Shown piece by piece: positions 26,865 through 39,407 of a stretch of DNA of 64,000 nucleotides. Source of the DNA: Rhea pennata (taxonomy: Eukaryota > Chordata > Aves > Rheiformes > Rheidae). The notes under the pieces were generated by a model. That model was not told where the DNA came from. It saw nothing but the letters and a program-made list of their open reading frames with translations, and did not search any database. The DNA lies in assembly GCF_028389875.1 (NCBI RefSeq), contig NC_084665.1:93291435-93355434 (forward strand). Reading direction: 5' to 3'. Position 1 is the first letter of the stretch, and every line of letters starts with the position of its first letter. A program made the translations under genes and the position numbers.

Positions 26865-28770
26865 GTACTAGTATTTGTCTAATATAAACCTTAAGCAACA
26901 TGTGCTCAATCCTTCAGTTCTGAGAGAGGGCAGGAGAGGAATATTCCAGATGCTATGGTTTAGCCCCCATTGAACTGTGAGAAATTCATCTCTTATTTAT
27001 TTTTTGGGACCTGGCTTGAAATGTTGGCTATGTTAAATCAATGAAAACACTGCCCTTGGCCTGAGAGAGGTTAGAGTCTATGAATAAACTATTCAAAGCT
27101 GGGGTTAGGAAAAAGGCTGTAAAATACAGGCAGCACAGCAGCTCAGCAACATAACTAGACATGATCCTCCTAGAGAAAACATGTGAGTTCCCTGGGCTCA
27201 CAAGATCCATGAGGCTCAAGTTTGTAATGGTGCTCCAAACTGCAGCTCAAATCCTCAAAGTCTTAGCACCACACAGAGTTACAAGCTCAGACTTGCTTCA
27301 ACTCAGTGGCTCTTACGCAGCATAATCCAGCGTTTGGTTACTTGTTTGCACACATGGACAGGGCTGTGCAAGGAAGGTGGCTGCTCTCTGCAGGACCTCT
27401 CTGGTTGCAGGCACCAGGATTTGTGCAGCCAAGGCAGCAGGGATTACCGTTAATATAGGGGGGGCTTAGAGCAAGAAACTGCATTTCAGACCTAGTGTTG
27501 TGCCAGGTCACCCCAACTAAGGCTTTCACACAAAGCTGCTCACTGCAAATGACTTGTTTTGACAGCCTACAATTCAGTGTGGATTTTCAGAAGAGAGGTA
27601 ACCGTACAGAAGCAGCTGATGTCGAGAGTTGATCCTCGGTTAATCTTGGCCTTCTTACGCCCAGCCCCAGTCTCCCAGTTGCCTCTCTCATATCCACTCT
27701 CATCCAACCTGTACCACTTCCACCATCCAACAGGTATTGGTCTCGTACAGGGGAAAGGGCACGAGATTACTTCCCTCAACCAACCCACTTGCTAAATCAG
27801 TATTTTTTTCCCTAGCCTCCTTCCTGGAAATGATTGTACATTTTAGCTGATATTTCCCACTCTCCCTCCAGCTTCCTGTAAAAACAGACTAAAAGTGAGG
27901 CCAAAAAGTTTGATGCAGATACCTAGAATGGAAAAATTCAGCCCAAATGGTTAATATTCAACAAACTTATTGGTACCTAAGAACAAGACCTCATAACAGA
28001 AAATACTAGGGAGTCCCCCACACCAGTGAAGTGTGTCCAGCTTTCAGTTGGACTGGAAAAGTCATTCCTCATTGCCAGTACTACACAATGGCTTTTAAAG
28101 TAAAGCAAGAAAGAAAAAGATTTCTGCATTTGAAACTGCTTTATCAGGACCTTCATCTGGCAGGGTGCAATTACCCTGGATAGGAGGAGAGGGGGGAAGC
28201 CATGAAACACTTGATCTTGCCAGGAGTTTGGCACCACAGCTGGAGCCTGATCCAAAGACTCTTCCAGAAGACAGCAGGAGTATCAGCCTCCACAGGGACC
28301 GTGGCTTGGATCAGGCTTTTATTGACCACACTTTGAAATCTCCTGCAGAGATTTAAAGAGGTTGCTGAACAGATTCATTGCTGGCTGATAGGAGAACGAC
28401 ACCCTTCAGTTCCACATCCTCTTCTAGCACTCCTGACTTGCGTGCCTGGTGCTATTTTGGCATAATCTGGGAGGCAGCAGCTGGGATCTGTGCAAAGATT
28501 GGGGCACTTTTCACACCTACTAAGCGTGACGGATGATGGCTTTGCTCCATTTCTCTTTGCTCTTCACACACATAGAGTAATGTCTATTTTATGTCAACTT
28601 GCAACATAAAATACATTTAGATAAAACAAAAAATGCAAAGACTATGTAAGACATCATGTTAAACATCTTCTGCGTAATGGGTGTATCCAGCCTACATAAA
28701 ATGTCTACTGCCATCAAGTCTTTTCGAAGTTCTTCAAAATTTAATAAAGGCCTCTGTGCAATGGAAGGAT

Positions 28771-28798
28771 AATAATAAAATAAATAAAAATAAATAGG
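28771..28798. repeat. A-rich (AATA)-like simple sequence
   Basis: Interrupted aata/aaata words over about 28 bp. Low complexity, not clearly the tail of a retrotransposon. Confidence 0.75.
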
Positions 28799-31700
28799 TT
28801 AAAGATAACCTATCTTATTGCACAGCAGACAATAATTTAACTTCTAGACACACTTAAGTCAGAGGATTTTTTAAATAACATTTTCAAATGTTTAAAACAC
28901 TGAAAAATTCAGGATAAAAAATTCTTTGGGTATTACAACTGCTGTGCAAACCTCATTAAGAAAAATCTTCTCTTCCGGGCAGTTACTGATAAATACCCAT
29001 TTTGGCACCCACTGCTGTCACTACCCGGCTTACTCAGACAGCTTTGCACGACCAAAAATGGCTTGTTTCCAGGGGAGCAGGAATGGAGAAGAGAGATGTG
29101 GTGGACCCCACAGGCAAAGTCAATGCTGTGAAGGCAGCTTTGGTGAGCTCTTCATCAAAGCAAAAGCCTAGGTAGAGAGAGGTAGGGAAGCGCTATCTGC
29201 TGTTGCCATCACCCATTGACTCTACTAGTTCCAAAGACAGAGTGAGGAGGGAGACGCAGTGGCCGCTACCTGGAAGCACTTTAATTTGCTGTTTGAGAGC
29301 ACCAGGCCAGCATGCGAGCTGCCGCTGCGAACACGGGAACATCCTCTGCCACTTGGAAAGACTTAGTGCACAGGGAGATGTCAGATTTGGATGAAAAGCT
29401 GCGGTGCCTGATCTCACGCCAAGACAGAGCTTGGGCTCAGTTGGTTATAGACATGTCTGTGTGGACAGGGCCATGATAGGTGAACCAGTGGTTTCAGTCA
29501 GTGTGGCAATCCCTGTGCCCCTGTGTTTTCCTAGCTAATATTTAGTTGAGAGGCCTCCAAGGAAAACCCATGGGACCAGTGCTGGTGATTCAATAAGTGT
29601 CATTCTTCCCTCTGACTCAGTGCATAACCATTTCCCATAAATGGGGTTAACAAGTACTCAACGGTTGGAGAAAGCTGTCTTTTAGGCCAGACATAAAAAA
29701 CAGAAGTCCTGAACAGTAGTGTGAAAAACATTTGTAGCTACAGCAATTTGAAGGGATTTTCCTAGTTCAGTATAAACAAATGGGTTCACTTCTGCACATT
29801 TTGTTAAAGCAATATCAGGCCCACTTTCCATTGAGAGCTTGCCAGTTTTAGAGCAAAACTAGTCCTGGTTTAGGGTGAAAATGACTTTCTTATTATGTAC
29901 GAACAAGATGATATTTTTGTCTGGGTTTTGTCCTGCCTTGAGGGATGTGAGGTCAGGCAGTGAAGAAGAGCCATTCCACTAAAAGGACGAAGAAAGCAAA
30001 ACTTATGGAGAAGTAATGCAGTGAGAATTATAGGTCGCATGTCATGTTCCCGGACGAGGTGAATACGGCCTCTGTTCTCTAATGGCCATTGTTTACACTC
30101 ATCTGCTTAACGGATCATTGTCAACGGGCTGCGTTAACCTTGAATTAACTGGGCAAATATTTGAAACGATGCCCAAGTAAATGTCACCAGTGCCTCCAGC
30201 CACCACTGAGCTAAATAGTGGTGCTGAGCCAGCCTGCTGAGGTACCCAGCTCCACCGCAGCCCCAGGAAGGTGCCCGGCACCCAGGGATGTGTGCAGCCA
30301 CCCTGTTCTCCTCCCGGAGAGCCACGTTTCACCCTGCTGGCTGTCCCACGGCCCTGCTGCGCCTTGCCCACGTCAGCTACCAGCCTGATGTTGCTTGGGC
30401 CCTGCTTTGGTCAGGGATCCTTTTGCTCTCACCTGCCTCGTGGCCTCTGCAGCAGGACCAGATAGCCGAAAGGGAGATGCTGTGGAGCCAGCAATAGAGT
30501 AGAGATGCAGTCATTAGGTTTTAAGTTCTTCTTAAGGACAGTGATTCTTTCTTCTGGCAGAAAATTCTTTCATGCCAGGGCTTAGCAAATAAAAAAAAAA
30601 AATCAGAGTGTATCTAAATTGGAGAGTTATTGTGAAGACATCTTCTACAAACAAAGTTAAGGGCAGCTATAAACCATTCTGCACAATATTGGCTAGGACT
30701 TGTGTGTCTACTCACCATGCCACACAAATAGGGAACATTCATTTACATCAATTCTAAGACCATGTGGGTGAAATAGATATCTCACATGGTGCAAAATAAC
30801 AACAGAGAGGTTTATGGGAGTTTCTAAAGGTGGTACAAAGTGTCAGCTGCCAAGTCACAGGAACAAGTGTTCCAGCTTAGCTAATAATTTATAGACTTTT
30901 ATCTCCCCAGTGCCAGTGGGGAGAAGAGCTATCAGCTGTGAGCAATTAGTTTGTGTTACAAATAAGACTGGGCTAAACCACTTTAAAATTTTGAACCATT
31001 TGTGATTTGTGGCATTTGAAAAGCAAGCCAAAGAATATCTCTCATCACATTTAGGAACAGTAGGTTGTTTATACAGTGCAATTTTCCTGAACTTTGTTCA
31101 GTCAGCTTAAAATAGTCTGAGCAGTCTCTAGCACTGGATTCCAGGTCTGCTGTAGGCACTGCAGTACTTTGGGTTGGGTTGATGATGGATGGAAAGGGAA
31201 GGAACCACTGCTGCCAGCCTCACTTCACAGACCAAGATCAAGAAACTTGTCCGGCATTGCATGCAGCCCTCGTGTGGCAGAACAGGCCTCTGAATCCTGC
31301 CTGTGAATCCCTCCAGCTATCAGCATATGGTGCAAGACCATCCTTCCACCTCAGGCATGGGGCTACATAGCATTTGTACAAACCTTTTCCATGGCCAGAG
31401 CATGCCTGTACTTCTCTCCTGAGATGAGAGAGGTTGCCTTTGTGTGTACACATGTGTAAATATTCAAGAAGGGATGTGGTAGAGCCATGAGGGATGCACC
31501 AATTACCCTGCCACATCAGACTAGGCACAGGTGCCAGACTGGGGAATATCTGGCTCCTTGGCCAGTTACCCAAGTGGCTGTGGAGTGGCCACAGGGTCTC
31601 TCATGTGGTTGCATTACTGATGGTCTGTCCGGGCTGCTTTGTCATCCTGGACAAAGCCATCCTTTGACTCATTCTCTTCCTGAGGAATTTGCTTGTATAC

Positions 31701-32444
31701 CAGATCCCCGCTCCCACAAGAGCACACACAGATGTGACTTGAGGAGTGCTGTTGATACTGCACCCATATACTTGCTTCCAGACATCATTATTTCAAGGTG
31801 GGTGACCTGTAGGAGACAAAACACAGTGAAAGCCTCTTTGAGTGTTAGGAGACATCAAGTCAGAGTGGGGATAAATGGTGCCATTTCTTGGGGGAGGAAG
31901 CTTGCATCTCTCTCCAGGCTGGTCTTTTCCTGGAGGGTTAAGGGGAATAGCTGCATCTGGATGGCACAATATCCACACCACAAACATGTGCTTGCATTTA
32001 TGATTCAGCACAAGGTTTTAAAAATAGAGCCCTAATGCCAAAGAGAGCTAATATCTCCTCTGGAGTTACAGCGTTCCCAGGTGTTGAGTCACAAAAGTGT
32101 GGGAAACGTAACTGGTCTGGGCAGCCCATTGACACCACTCACGTTTTCTCCCAGAACCCCTGGTAGCTCCCTTTTTTGACCTCCTAGTCTGAAAGGTATT
32201 TTCCTTCCTTGGAGACCGTACATACCCTTTCCTTGCTTGGCCAAATTTCCTTTTTCCTTCCCCTGTCCAGCTCCCTGTAGGTTGTTGTTTAACCTATGTT
32301 CTCTTAGCTTTCTCCGCATGCTCTCCATGGCACCCATGACTCCCTAATTTTGGACTGCTCATCCACTACATTCTGATGCTTTAAACGCCTCAAGGACTTG
32401 CATTATTCCTTTCAGTGTCCACAGGAAGAGAATTAACCAGTGGG

Positions 32445-32500
32445 TGATCTATCAGATTAATTTGATCAAACAAGTGATTGATCAATCAGTGATTAATCAG
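32445..32500. promoter_or_regulatory. Cluster of palindromic homeodomain/PBX-like sites (candidate)
   Basis: Within 56 bp there are ttgatcaa (about 32462), the perfect 14-bp palindrome tgattgatcaatca (32475-32488) and the perfect 10-bp palindrome tgattaatca (32490-32499). TGATTGAT and TGATTAAT are core words bound by PBX-HOX class heterodimers, known from the protein families. Binding here is inference only. The block could equally be low-complexity drift of 'gat/atc' words. Confidence 0.35.
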
Positions 32501-34835
32501 AGTAGCGGTTGCTGCTATTACTTGGGAGAAGTAAGGAAACTCCAATTTACACATCTACCCAAACCAAGTAACTATAGAAACTTATCACTGGATCCCCGAC
32601 TCTTCTCACTCTCCCTTCGTTTCTCTTTTCTTGCCACGTCCCATGCATGATTTCACTATAGGCTGTTTGGAAGCACAGCCCATCTTTTCATTTTCAGTGT
32701 GACATGTCTGTACTTATTACTGCATGTTTAAGGATCTATAAATTTGTAGATGAAGAAAATGATCAGCTACATCTTCTGTATGCATTCATAAAGCAGAACT
32801 TATTTATCCTAATCAAGGATTAGGATAACTTATGTATGGCTCCAGCCAAAATTAGTACTGATTCTCAGCATCTCTGAAAATCAGGTATATTGCTTTCTCC
32901 TTGTACCCTGACTACCATAGTTCCCTTCTTTTAGCCTCACATGGCAAAACATCTTTGAAACCCTTACTGGCATTTTTTAAAACATGTAGATATTCCTTTA
33001 TTTTTGTTCTCATTTCCTGCAAAGGGAGTCTTGAACCTCTCTCCCAGAGACTTTGAAAATAACTGGTCCTCTCAGAGAGCCAAAATGATTTGATTATAGG
33101 CACTCATTAGTACTCATTGTTCATCACAATTACTTCTTCCTGTTAGGATTTATGTAATTGATGTTTAGTTTCACCCTTGGGTTTGCTCAAATGCATTTTA
33201 AAGAGAGCAGGAAAATAAGTCTTATTTGCAAGAAGCCATTTTTTCTCCTACTGGGAAAACTTAGGCTGGGATGTAGTTCAAGGTTAAATTTATGTGCCTA
33301 TATGTGAAGTAGGTGTCTAAATTCCCCTAAGAGACAGAGCTTGGAGAGTGATTCACTTTACCATAAACATCCTGAGGCTGGCAGCTGAATCTCTGCGTAG
33401 GGGTATCCAGAGCATGCATCTGGGGGGCTTTGGCGTAGCCCATGCGGTGTCTTGCTGCTGCTGAATCCAGAGCTGATTCCCTACCCTTAATACTGAGCCC
33501 AGCTCATGGGACTGCATGGGCAAGGAATGGGCACGCACTCCCAGGCACCGGCGTCCCTACGCCCATGTCTTTGCCCCTTGGCTCCAGGGCCCCGCTGCTA
33601 TGAAAAGGCCTTCAACATTCAATAGCAGCATGTTTGGTACTGGTGTTTGAAAAGCTCTGAGGTTACCCTCTGACTCGTGTATAAAGACCTGCCACTTTAC
33701 AGATAGTGCTGATTTATTATTTTTATTATTCATGCACAGATAGCCATGATTTATTAATTTTCAGATATGAAGAGGTCCTTACCATTTTGTCAAGACAATT
33801 TGTTCTCTGCCCCTTTCTTGTTTCTGTTTCTTTTCTTTTTGTGCTGTAACACAACCATCTCTTTGCTCTGCAATCCACAGTATTTTTCTGGAGTTCTGAT
33901 AGGACTGTGTATGAGGGATAATATTTGTTTGATTTGCTTGCCACTACCAAAGGGGAGGTAATTTCTTATCTTAGTTGATACTGTACCAAGGGCAGTTGTT
34001 TATCGCAGTGCAACTGGGAGGTTAAATTTAATCAGAGAGCTTTAGATTTCTGCACATATGTCACAGATATCTGAATGCCTTTTCTGTTCTTTCCTGCTTC
34101 AGCCTGTGCTGACAGCCATTGCCCCTTGGTCACAATAACACAATACACACACAAAAACAATCTTGCAATCCACACTCGTTTTTAGGAAAGATGATTTTTG
34201 CTGAAGGCATGAAGATTTCACTGGGTAGCGCAAATTGCTTCTGGACAAAGACATCCTAATGAGAAGTTGCTGATATGTCTTCTGGGGCTACAATTAGTGT
34301 TTCTCATTCAATAAAACTCTGAAAGCTGTTGAAGAAGACTGTCTAATTACCCTTTGAAGGATTAAGCAACGACCCACATCCAAACATTTACACTAATGAG
34401 CACATTCACAGAATTCTCTTGATTAAAACACTTTTTTCCCCCAATTACATGTTCAAAATGCTCCAAAGGGGTATGGAAAATAATACAGCAAAGATTAAAA
34501 TAAGAGAGACAAGGGGAATAAGGAAACACTTTAAAAATAAACACTTTTAGATAGATTCTGAGAGCTGCCTTCTGCTCACCCCCTTATTTTGCTGAACTCT
34601 CCCTTTCCCATCACACCTCTGGGCAGTGCCTGCTCAGAAGCACACGTCCCACATGTTCCCCAGTTCACGTCCCACAGCAGGCTGAGGGAACAGGGATGCA
34701 ACAAGCTTTTCTTCTGATGGAGATTTTGCTATGATGTGACCTTCTGGACTACGTTCATCAATGTAAGTTCACATGCCCCAAACCATTGCAAACAATTTCT
34801 TGCTTATTATAACCAGAACTAAAGCTTCACAAGAT

Positions 34836-34860
34836 TTTATTTATTTATTTATTTATTTAT
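34836..34860. repeat. (TTTA)6 microsatellite
   Basis: Six uninterrupted TTTA tetranucleotides. A pure array of this kind is a usual candidate length-polymorphic marker. Confidence 0.95.
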
Positions 34861-37856
34861 GGTTGATAAGTGGCAATGCTATCTTTGGGAAGCAGTGCAA
34901 GCAAACACATAAAGTACTTGACTAGATAAAGACAGTTAATTAATTAAACCAAAGGTGTTGGCAAGAAGTATATGCACAATGAAATCATCAAGGGAAAGAA
35001 AGGACATTTCTAGACTATCGCTCTGACAGCAGTAAAATGCCCATAAATGTAATCAAATTTTAATAGTCTGCTGTTTCCAAGATCACACATACAAATGTCA
35101 CCAAAGTTTGCAGGATGCAGTTAAGCTTTATATGCATTCCAGAAAGCTGTGGCAAGATAGAGTCCCGGGAACTTGGTTCTCATAAAATAACTTCACAAGC
35201 ACTGCACACTGGGGCCTACTTTCAACCAGCCTCATAAACGATAGGCGGTGGAATGTATTTATGACTAAGGCACCCATATAAATGTGATACAGCAGCTGAG
35301 TGTGTGTATATAAAACGGTGACAATCAGGTAAATAGCCATCACCTTTGACACTTGGCTCCATAAAGACCTTCATAAATAACCAAAAGCTCTGTTTTAAAT
35401 AATAACAGCAAATGAGTCTGTGTGCTGATGATAACTGCCTTTTGTAAAGGACAGTTATTTAGTTCATGCCCCAAGTAAATTGCACAACAGCCCTCATTAT
35501 ATTGTAGTATATAATCTAGCATGGTTATGACATTTCCATTTTGTAACACTGCAGAAGTAATTGTTTAATAGGAAGTAATGGGATATCTTACTTCCATTTG
35601 CAATTCTCAGACACTGGTTTTATAACACAAGTGCTTCAGGTATTCTTTTCTTATTTAGATGGGGAAAAAAATGATTGAATTTGGCTTGCAATCTTTATTG
35701 GCTCCTTGATTTGGAAGGAGTCCCTTTGCCTAAAAGGGACTCAGTTGAGATTATCAGTCTGTTTCCATTTGTGATACTATACAAATATGGATCTCAATCC
35801 AGGACTGAAATCCTTGCAGTTATCAGCAAAGCCCTGACTACCTCCACTGGAACCAGCTTTTCAGCCCAAGGAGACAAGGCTACTACAGTCATCACCATGA
35901 CACATGGCTCTACAATATTCTTTGTCATGTCCTCTGTCATTCCTTTCTATCCTGAAAAATATTCTATTATCAGCAGATCCACAGATACAAGCTCAGTCAG
36001 ATATTTTGATTTAACCTTTGGTGCCTAAAAGAATGTTAACTTCATAAAAGAAAGCTACTGATGCTTACAAGCTCTTTTCATTTAACAGGTGAAATGAAAC
36101 AAGTGTCTAGGTCCCAGCTGCCTAAATAATTCCTTACCAAAATTAAATACAATAAATAATTCCTCGATTTCTGAAAGCCCATTCAAGATAGTGCATCTAT
36201 GCACTAATTCACAAAGACTGTAGTTTGAACATGCAGCAAATCTGATTATAACATTTCTTTTCCCCCGGTATGTGATTCTGCCAGGCTAATGCAGACTACT
36301 GCTTCACTCTATGCATAAGTCCCCAAAAGGCAGCTCTATATGGTTACAATTGCAGGACTCATCTCGCTCACAAACAGGCTCCAAATCCTGATGCTTCCTT
36401 TGGAACAGGGGACAGAAGAGGAAACGTGCTCCACTCCAGTCATAGTGTCTGCATTTAAACCCATGGGGACATCAATGAGAGCAAAACTACCTTTTATTGA
36501 CACTAAAGTTTATCAGGCAGTAATCAATCAGGCAAAATCTCTATTGCCACATAAAGTAGCCTCTGTTTTTGCTCTTTTTAATGTCGTCTTCCAGTTGCTC
36601 ACATCCAGCCTCTATTTGCCACAAGTGAGGAGGAATCTTTTTTGAGCAAATTCTCATAACAACTTCTATAACAAATTTAAGTTTGATTTCTATATGGTAA
36701 GCTATGACTAGCAGACTTTCCTAATGCTGGGCATGGCCACTGAGTCCCTTTCTCCCAGCTGATGTAGCCGTAGGAGCCCGGCGATGTAGCCGAGCTGCCC
36801 GGTCACTGCAGATAACAGCTGTGCAGCCAAGTCTCCCATCCCAAATCTGACATGTTTGAAATAACATTACGTTCAGCCTGAAGTGCAAAGGGAAGGTTAT
36901 GGCAGTGCACTATAGATAGGATTAGAAGAATCAGTGAGTATGTTAATAAGATTACAGATTTCTCTGAAGGCAATGACAGCACTAAGGCACTCATTGGAGC
37001 ATGGCTGAATGTTTGTGACTGCTCGGCATATATGGAAACCATAGTAAACTTCATTAAACCGCCAAGCATCCAATCTCTGCTCCTACTGAGTTTGCCGTTG
37101 GTGCAAAAGTTATAGATCTCCCTTGCTGTCTGCAGTTGTAATAACTGTCTCTTTTAACCATGCAAAAGAGTCATAATTCTTTCAAAAATAATCTATTTTA
37201 CAACACTTACACTGCCACTACAACCTTTAGCATGATTTATGATTTAACATCACCAGAAAGTCTGATAAAGTTGGCTTGATAGTGGATGACTTTGAAAAAA
37301 AGGAAAGGTAATCAGGATACTGATCAGGACACGTTTAACATATATACCTGATATTTCTTCAAGAACACAAACCTGAGACTGAAAATCATAAATGTGTCCT
37401 CAGCTCAGTAATATTTTATGATGATATCTGTAAATGAAAGATAAAACATGTTTTACTACTGTATGAGTGCAATCCTCTAAAATGTCCCAGCTCAGCAATA
37501 AGTTAGGAAATATCTTTGCAGATAAAAAATTGCATTGACATGTAGAAAACTCACAAAAAATGTTTCCAGAATAATTAATGTCTTGTAACTCTTTATCATC
37601 TGTATAATGTTTTCCAATTTTTTAAAATGAAATGCATGTCTAAATTAAATTTTTAGGCAATACAATTACACACTGCTGTCCCTCCAGAGTTCAATCTAAA
37701 ATGTAGACTTTCATTATAAAAAGGCCTTCTTTTATTTAAATCTGCAAGAAAAGTAAAAAAATAGACCAAAGTTATTGATTTTGGCCCTTATATGCTTCTA
37801 TAGTGTTTTTGAGCGTGTGGGTTTGGCAGATGAAGCTGTCCTTATATTATGAGCGA

Positions 37857-37917
37857 AGTGATTTAGTGATTTTTCTATTAGGAAACCAATTAGGAAAAAG
37901 CCAATTAGTAAATCACT
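37857..37917. promoter_or_regulatory. Inverted agtgattta/taaatcact flanking paired ccaatta motifs (candidate)
   Basis: agtgattta (37857-37865) and taaatcact (37909-37917) are perfect inverted copies. Between them lie two aligned ccaattag words (about 37886 and 37901) and attagg. TAATTG/CAATTA is a generic homeodomain core. The spacing is suggestive of an enhancer, but it is a by-eye observation without conservation data. Confidence 0.3.
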
Positions 37918-38039
37918 AACATTTACTAGAGGAAACTTAATGCTATTTTCACAAATTATTTTTCAAAAGACAAACTAGGTAAGAAATGCAGTGTAAATTG
38001 TTTGAGACTTGTGGCTACATCCAGTGCAATACATTGTGA

Positions 38040-38050
38040 CCCCCCCCCCC
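38040..38050. repeat. Poly-C run (11 C)
   Basis: 11 consecutive C followed by a and four more C. Similar short runs are 13975-13983 (9 G) and 56152-56160 (9 C). Confidence 0.92.
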
Positions 38051-38545
38051 ACCCCATTCATTAGCAAACATAGGCAGATGGTTAAATTCTTCCCCATACA
38101 GCAGAATTTACCTATATGTGTAAAATCCCTTAAATCTTCTAGTAAATGAGATCTAAGGCATGTTTCACTGAATAGGACTTCTGAGCAGCCTCCTGCAGTG
38201 CTTAGGTAGGTGTTAACGGGGTACAAGAAATGCGGGCTGCCACAGAAAGGTTCAGTCTTGGGAACAGCCTTTGTTTTGTTTTGTTTTCAGCAAAGCGTTC
38301 AGGGCTTTGTGACTCACTCATGGATTATTTTATGGCTTGGTGTTCTTCCATATTTTCTTAAATATATTCTACATTGAACATGAACTAAAATAGATGTGCG
38401 AGCAACTTTTGCCATAGAAATAGCGAGTGCTGCAAGCTGAAAGTAGAAGAAAAATATTACTTTTAACCATGTCATATCCTGCCTATAACTCTGGAGCTTA
38501 TCTGAGTTCAAGTTAAAATGAGATTTGCAAACCTCTGCTGAAGAA

Positions 38546-38547
<2 letters not shown>

Positions 38548-38589
<42 letters not shown>
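38548..38589. repeat. Very long poly-A run (42 A)
   Basis: 42 uninterrupted A, the longest homopolymer in the window. It is followed by ctccagg. No target-site duplication was found by eye. Exact length is likely to vary and to be error-prone in sequencing. Confidence 0.95.
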
Positions 38590-38592
<3 letters not shown>

Positions 38593-39366
38593 CAGGAAAA
38601 GAAGCCTTCCACACTTCCACAGAGACCAGCTTCTTGAGCATTAATTCGGGGCCTGGGAAGGAGCTTGAGCAAGAGCCTAGCTAACTAATGAAACTGTGGG
38701 AAAGCTTCAGGCAGGGAAGAAAAATTTGGGGGAAAGAGATTAGAAAGCAGGGACAGCTTCAGCGTGAACTGAGGTAGAGCAAAGGATCTCTGGCAAGAAG
38801 GAGATGTCAGCAAGAACAGGAATGTGTTAGGGAGTCGAGGGAGAGTCAGCCCCAGGAGGAGCGGGGGAGGGTGGGAATATACTTAGAAAACTCTTAGGCT
38901 GGGCTGGCTTTGTCAGTGAGAGAGCTGTTCTGTCAGACTCAGATCAAGTGAGACTTAATGAACAGTTGTTACCTTTGCTTCTGGCCAGAGCACAATTATC
39001 CAGGAAAGGCATCTTTTTATTTACACATAAGCCAAGAGTTGATAATTAAAATTTCTTACAGCTTTTGCACAGCTTGGGAAAAAGCAAGATGGTATGCTGT
39101 CCAGAAATTTGATTGGGGAAAATCTCTGAAGAACAAGCTCCTTAAACATATTTTTATATCTTGTTCTTTTTTTACACGTTCTTTAAACATTTCTTTACAC
39201 CACTGATCATTATGTTAAAGTACTATCTTTACTGATTACAAAAATCATATCCACCAAAATTACAATGACACAATAACATAACCATGACAATTTGGTATTG
39301 TCATAGTTTAACCTTGGATTTCATTACTAACCAAAAGCAATTAATCTGATACAACAGCCAGTCTAA

Positions 39367-39369
<3 letters not shown>

Positions 39370-39403
<34 letters not shown>
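39370..39403. repeat. Long poly-A run (34 A)
   Basis: 34 uninterrupted A, in the same orientation and about 780 bp downstream of the 42-A run. The sequence after the run (tctttgttattc) has no good copy upstream that would mark a target-site duplication. Confidence 0.95.

Positions 39404-39407
<4 letters not shown>

Larger units (their letters stand above)
23278..32444. other. Unique DNA, gene-free as far as can be seen
   Basis: Holds the 27-T run and an A-rich simple sequence. Base composition rises locally to GC-rich at about 29.2-29.4 kb and 30.2-30.5 kb (a handful of CpGs, not an island). The 182-codon open frame at 31487-32035 (+) is the longest outside CR1. It shows no domain, signal peptide or repeat, and is judged chance. 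Confidence 0.6.
32501..38547. other. Repeat-poor stretch, candidate regulatory desert
   Basis: Apart from a TTTA array at 34836, the inverted motif block at 37857 and a C run at 38040, no repeats are recognised in 6 kb. Complex A+T-rich sequence of this type, full of taat/caat/cattag words, often holds conserved non-coding elements, but a single sequence cannot show conservation. No open frame over 117 codons. Confidence 0.45.

Noticed and set aside
31487..32035. 182-codon open frame on the + strand, longest outside CR1
   Set aside because: With about 3/64 stop codons, one frame of this length is roughly expected by chance in 128 kb of double-strand sequence. No motif, signal peptide, domain or splice context was recognised.
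38590..39369. Segment between two poly-A runs as a processed pseudogene
   Set aside because: No long frame, no recognised protein, and no flanking duplication; kept only as a low-grade finding about the poly-A runs.
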